Origin: Thermus caldilimi
GTDB taxonomy: Bacteria > Deinococcota > Deinococci > Deinococcales > Thermaceae
Assembly: GCF_004684245.1 (NCBI RefSeq)
Contig: NZ_CP038452.1
Location: 744,001-808,000 of the forward strand
DNA length: 64,000 bases
Direction: 5' to 3'
Under the pieces are notes generated by a model that did not search any database, was not told the origin of the DNA, and saw nothing but the letters and a program-made list of their open reading frames with translations. Both the position numbers and the translations under genes were made by a program. Shown one piece after another: positions 62,076 through 64,000 of this stretch; position 1 is the stretch's first letter, and each line of letters opens with the position of its first letter.

Positions 62076-63281
62076 CTCAAAACTTGCACCTCCCGAATAC
62101 CCTGCATGAACACCCCCTTCCCCCCGCAGGCGGAGGCCAAAGACCCAAAGCTCCCAGCTCGGCCATGAGGACCCGCAAGACCACCTCCGGCAGAAGCAGG
62201 CGCGCCGCCTCCCGCCCAGCCTCCCGCCAAGAAAGACCTCTCCCGTCTGGAGCTAGCCTCACCCAGTGGGCCAGCAGGTAAGCCAGGAAGGACAACACCA
62301 GAAACCGATGCACCCCCAAGGCCGTCCGCTGCCCAAAACGCCCCAGGGAAAACTCGCTCTTTACCGTGCGGAAGAAGTGCTCAATGGTAAACCGCCGCCG
62401 CCCCCACACCAGCACAGTCCGTGGCCCCGCGGGAAAGGTGGCCACCACGTACCGCCACTCCCACCCTCCCCCGGGTAAGGGATAGCGGTACCAGCTCACC
62501 CACACGGGAAAGGGAAGTCCCCGCAGGTGCACCCGGCTCCCCTGCCGTCTGAGCCCAAAGAGGGGAAGCCCCTCCCGCGTCTTTCGGTCCCGCCGCATCC
62601 CCACCACCGCTTCCAGACCCAACCCCCGCACCCCCACAAGAAACCGGGCGGTGCCGAAGGCAGCATCGGCCACCACCCGAAGGTGGAAGGACTTGCGCAT
62701 CCAGGGGGGCAGGGAGGCCAGAAGACGCAGGGCAAGGAGGGAAAGGGCCTTCTCCCCCTTCCCCCGCCACACCCGGTAGGCCCAGGGGATGCGCAGCTCT
62801 CCCAGCACCAGATAGAGCACCACCAGGTGGAGCCCCCACTTGCCGTGGAAAAAGGAGAGGGGCAAGGCGGGGAAGAGGCCCCGCTTCTCCAGGGTGACCA
62901 GGTCCAGGACCACCAGGAGCCTGGGCTTGGGCCCCCGCCTGGGCCTGGCCCGGTGGAGGGTTTCCTGGGCCTTCTTGCGAGCCAGGCGGATGAGGGCGCG
63001 GGTGGGCCAGGGATAGCGGTTGAGGAAGCGGGAGAGGGCGGAAGGGGACTTGGTCTTGCTGTGCTGGGGCCTGGCCTTGCCGTGGCCGGTGAGAAGGAGG
63101 AGAAGAAGCGCTTTGAGGGACTCCCGGAGGTGGGGGGTTGGCAGGAGGGCCAGGAGGGTCCAGAGTAGAGCTTGGGCCGTCTGGTGCATGGCACCCTTCA
63201 TCCGAAGGGAACCGGGCGGCCCTTTTCAAGTGGTCCCCTGGCGCATGGGTATGCGGGGGGTGGATAAGTGCAAGTTTTGAG
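62076..63281 (-). mobile_element. insertion sequence, copy 2 (1206 bp), inside aioA
   Basis: Same length, same 14-bp inverted ends (CTCAAAACTTGCAC) and nearly identical sequence as copy 1, in opposite orientation. It is flanked by CCAA (62072-62075 and 63282-63285; TTGG on the coding strand), a 4-bp target duplication. It splits aioA after codon Leu of YPLLRL. Confidence 0.95.
62077..63201 (-). CDS. DDE transposase, copy 2
   Basis: A 374-residue transposase that differs from copy 1 by only a few residues (for example MHQTAQA near the start and EAGREAARLL near the end). The candidate catalytic D100, D179 and E283 are kept, so the element may still be active. The stop codon lies in the terminal repeat as in copy 1. 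Confidence 0.9.
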   Translation of the reverse strand: MKGAMHQTAQALLWTLLALLPTPHLRESLKALLLLLLTGHGKARPQHSKTKSPSALSRFLNRYPWPTRALIRLARKKAQETLHRARPRRGPKPRLLVVLDLVTLEKRGLFPALPLSFFHGKWGLHLVVLYLVLGELRIPWAYRVWRGKGEKALSLLALRLLASLPPWMRKSFHLRVVADAAFGTARFLVGVRGLGLEAVVGMRRDRKTREGLPLFGLRRQGSRVHLRGLPFPVWVSWYRYPLPGGGWEWRYVVATFPAGPRTVLVWGRRRFTIEHFFRTVKSEFSLGRFGQRTALGVHRFLVLSFLAYLLAHWVRLAPDGRGLSWREAGREAARLLLPEVVLRVLMAELGALGLWPPPAGGRGCSCRVFGRCKF

Positions 63282-63687
63282 CCAAGCGAAGAAGGGGATA
63301 CTCAAGACGGTCCTGGGTGCCCCGGTCCAGGCTCCAGACCGTGAGGGCGTTGGTGCCGCCCCGGATGGAGTAGTTGCCCCGGTTGATGGGGCTATCCTTG
63401 GCGGGAACGATGACCACATTGTACTGGCGGCCGTCCTTGCCCACGGTGACCGCGTGCATGGTCTCCGTGTAGCTCTGACCGGCTAAGGGAGGCTGGGCCC
63501 GGGAAAGATCCAGGCCGAAAGCGTTCTGATCAGGCTTCAGACCGCCCTGCTCGCCCACCGGCCAAACGTACACCTTGTAGCCACAACCCACGTTGCAGTA
63601 CTGGCACACCGTGTTGTGCACCCGAGCGTTCTTGGGAGGAATGGGAAGCTGGTCCCTTCTAGGAATAAGCGCCATACCCTACACCTC

Positions 63688-64000
63688 CTACACGTTCTTA
63701 ACCCGGCCCCAGATGAGACCGGCCACGGCCACCGCGTAAATATCACCCTTGCCGTCTATGCGCAAAGGAATCTGGGGAAGCCAGGAGCTGGCCAAGCCCT
63801 GGTAGGTCTGCCCGGCCTTGGCGGGGTCGAACATGGAGTAGTGGCACCGGCAGATGAACCTCTCCCCCTCGTATTGGATAGGGCAGCCCATATGGGTGCA
63901 AAGGCCCGAGAAGGCCACGATGTCCCGCCCAGGCCCCACGCCTCCAATGGCCGGCTTGCCCAGCTTAACCAGGATGGCCGGGGCGGAGGCATCGGGGTAG
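63688..64000 (-). CDS. aioB: arsenite oxidase Rieske subunit AioB, 3' part
   Basis: The visible 103 or so C-terminal residues form a Rieske domain: box 1 CTHMGC and box 2 CRCHYSMFD, supplying both Cys and both His ligands plus the pair of disulfide cysteines. DPAKAGQTYQGLASSWLPQIPL follows the AioB pattern. The 5' end, with the expected Tat signal, lies beyond the right edge. It precedes aioA by 12 nt on the same strand, so aioBA is one operon. Confidence 0.9.
   Translation of the reverse strand, partial: YPDASAPAILVKLGKPAIGGVGPGRDIVAFSGLCTHMGCPIQYEGERFICRCHYSMFDPAKAGQTYQGLASSWLPQIPLRIDGKGDIYAVAVAGLIWGRVKNV

Larger units (their letters stand above)
59880..63675 (-). pseudogene. aioA: arsenite oxidase large subunit AioA, interrupted by IS copy 2
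   Basis: The 5' part (63282-63675) starts MALIPRRDQLPIPP and has the [3Fe-4S] ligands C24-x2-C27-x3-C31 (CQYCNVGC) followed by YKVYVWP. The 3' part (59880-62075) holds the molybdopterin core: [75 protein letters not shown] and the late PWYKGTRANLRKV. These match AioA, not nitrate reductase. Removing the 1206-bp IS and one CCAA copy gives 2586 bases, an exact 862-codon frame. The enzyme would oxidise arsenite to arsenate outside the cytoplasmic membrane with AioB. Confidence 0.92.

Noticed and set aside
59880-63675. Nitrate reductase or formate dehydrogenase for the molybdopterin gene
   Set aside because: The C-x2-C-x3-C [3Fe-4S] pattern, the HNRPAYNSE segment and an adjacent Rieske subunit gene fit arsenite oxidase instead.

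Overview
The window comes from a Thermus-type chromosome (Deinococcota). It is GC-rich with G/C-ending codons, genes overlap tightly (ATGA junctions), and GTG and TTG starts are common. Several genes have a -10 box only 6-10 nt before the start codon, as in leaderless transcripts. The clearest marker is a litR-ldrP / crtB-phr-CYP175A1 light-inducible carotenoid cluster. Carotenoid genes, cell-division genes, complex I-like subunits, TrmI and RuvC all read as close relatives of Thermus proteins known to me. The species cannot be named from sequence alone.

Layout. 0-8 kb: tRNA-Leu (partial) and tRNA-His, a rhodanese, carB, a c-di-AMP receptor-like protein, then trmI-rqcH-panD-ubiA and a DUF436 gene. 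8-16.3 kb (minus strand): an ArsR-led operon for a membrane complex related to group 4 hydrogenases and complex I. It has HyfB, HyfC, HyfE and HyfF-like membrane subunits, but large and small subunits that have lost nearly all metal-binding cysteines (an Ehr-type complex), followed by an aminotransferase. 16.4-27.5 kb: a hypothetical membrane protein, mscL (frameshifted), an ABC ATPase, udk, a DUF5693-csaB cell-wall pyruvylation pair, a miaA-gatA-exonuclease-unknown operon, hsp20 and tdk. 27.7-28.9 kb: IS copy 1. 29-30 kb: rpmE, a small membrane protein and the RNase P RNA. 30-44.7 kb: the division and cell-wall (dcw) cluster mraZ-rsmH-ftsL-ftsI-murF-lipoprotein-mraY-murD-ftsW-murG-murC-murB-ftsQ-ftsA-ftsZ-ruvC, with no murE or ddl.

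45-47.8 kb: two tandem paralogous four-helix membrane proteins sharing three histidine positions, a secreted DOMON protein and a TsuA-type thiosulfate transporter. This group looks like an uncharacterised redox or sulfur module. 47.8-58.8 kb: an NDUFA9-like protein, ldrP, litR, crtB, phr, a DUF2892 mini-gene, CYP175A1, lycopene cyclase, acyltransferase, glycosyltransferase, crtI and fni. These would make glycosylated, acylated zeaxanthin (thermozeaxanthin-type) under B12-light control. Three 11-bp direct repeats over the litR -35 box fit a CarH/LitR operator. 58.7-64 kb: a TudS-like DUF523-DUF1722 protein, then an arsenite oxidase operon (aioB-aioA) whose aioA is split by IS copy 2.

Two themes need care. 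First, the two 1206-bp IS copies have 14-bp inverted ends and 4-bp target duplications. Removing the second copy and one CCAA repeat restores an exact 862-codon aioA frame. Second, five genes (mscL, ftsI, litR, lycopene cyclase, crtI) each carry a one-base shift in a G or C run. ftsI is normally essential, so sequencing error must be excluded before any of these is called a real mutation, a phase-variable tract or a slippage site.
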